Notes under the pieces: model-generated
The model's input: the letters and a program-made list of their open reading frames with translations, nothing else
Database searches by the model: none
What the model was told of the DNA's origin: nothing
Translations under genes and position numbers: made by a program
Assembly: GCA_900544525.1 (NCBI GenBank)
Contig: UQVN01000186.1
Coordinates: 1 to 6,811, forward strand
Origin: an uncultured Eubacteriales bacterium
GTDB taxonomy: Bacteria; Bacillota; Clostridia; Lachnospirales; Lachnospiraceae
Direction of reading: 5' to 3'
Length of the DNA: 6,811 nt
Part shown: piece after piece, positions 6,732 through 6,811 of the stretch
Layout of the letters: each line of letters opens with the position of its first letter
Numbering within the stretch: position 1 is the stretch's first letter

Positions 6732-6761
6732 ATCATACTAGAAAAAACTAGAATTTGTCAA
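6732..6761 (-). promoter_or_regulatory. SigA-type promoter of the five-gene operon
   Basis: On the minus strand a perfect -35 TTGACA (6756-6761) is followed, after 18 bases, by the -10 TATGAT (6732-6737), five of six matches to consensus. The start of transcription would be near 6725, giving a leader of about 45 bases before the thioredoxin-like ATG. The region just upstream is rich in A-runs, like an UP element. The spacer carries a 7-base direct repeat (TTCTAGT twice, 10 bases apart). No other promoter of similar quality is seen before the downstream genes, supporting one transcript for all five. Confidence 0.85.
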
Positions 6762-6811
6762 GTATTTTTTTAGATATTTCATATAAAAGTTTCAATATTT
6801 TTCGACTTTTT

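Noticed and set aside
6767..6795. Second possible minus-strand promoter (TTGAAA at 6790-6795, TAAAAA at 6767-6772, 17-base spacer)
   Set aside because: The -10 is poor, and a far better promoter lies just downstream at 6732-6761.

Overview
The base composition is AT-rich. Ribosome binding sites are strong and purine-rich (AAGGAGG, AGGAGG), the promoter is of sigma-70/SigA type, and the lipoprotein has a typical Gram-positive lipobox. Together with a K+-dependent, probably Na+-pumping, pyrophosphatase, this points to a low-GC Firmicute, most likely an anaerobic member of the Clostridia. The species cannot be named from this sequence alone.

Left part (1-2150): a complete plus-strand gene for a membrane-bound ion-translocating pyrophosphatase (hppA) with an excellent ribosome binding site. 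It stops just before a long hairpin with T-runs on both sides. The hairpin lies between two convergent transcription units and looks like a shared bidirectional terminator.

Right part (2216-6811): one minus-strand operon of five genes, read from right to left. A near-consensus promoter (-35 at 6756-6761, -10 at 6732-6737) is followed by a small thioredoxin-fold protein with a CAHC active site. Next come an arylsulfotransferase-family six-bladed propeller protein, a lipoprotein substrate-binding protein, an ABC permease and an ABC ATPase. The last three form an SsuABC/TauABC-type importer. The three transporter genes overlap or nearly touch, and all five are on one strand with gaps of at most about 66 bases, so co-transcription is likely.

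Working model (inference): the importer brings in an organosulfur compound, such as a sulfate ester or sulfonate. The arylsulfotransferase-like enzyme, which has no signal peptide, handles the sulfuryl group inside the cell, and the thioredoxin-like protein supplies a redox function. This differs from the known Gram-negative AssT-DsbL-DsbI arrangement, where the enzyme is periplasmic and needs a disulfide. Here the enzyme has a single cysteine, so a disulfide-folding role for the thioredoxin-like partner is unlikely. No rRNA, tRNA, CRISPR, insertion sequence or gene-free stretch over 300 bases was seen.
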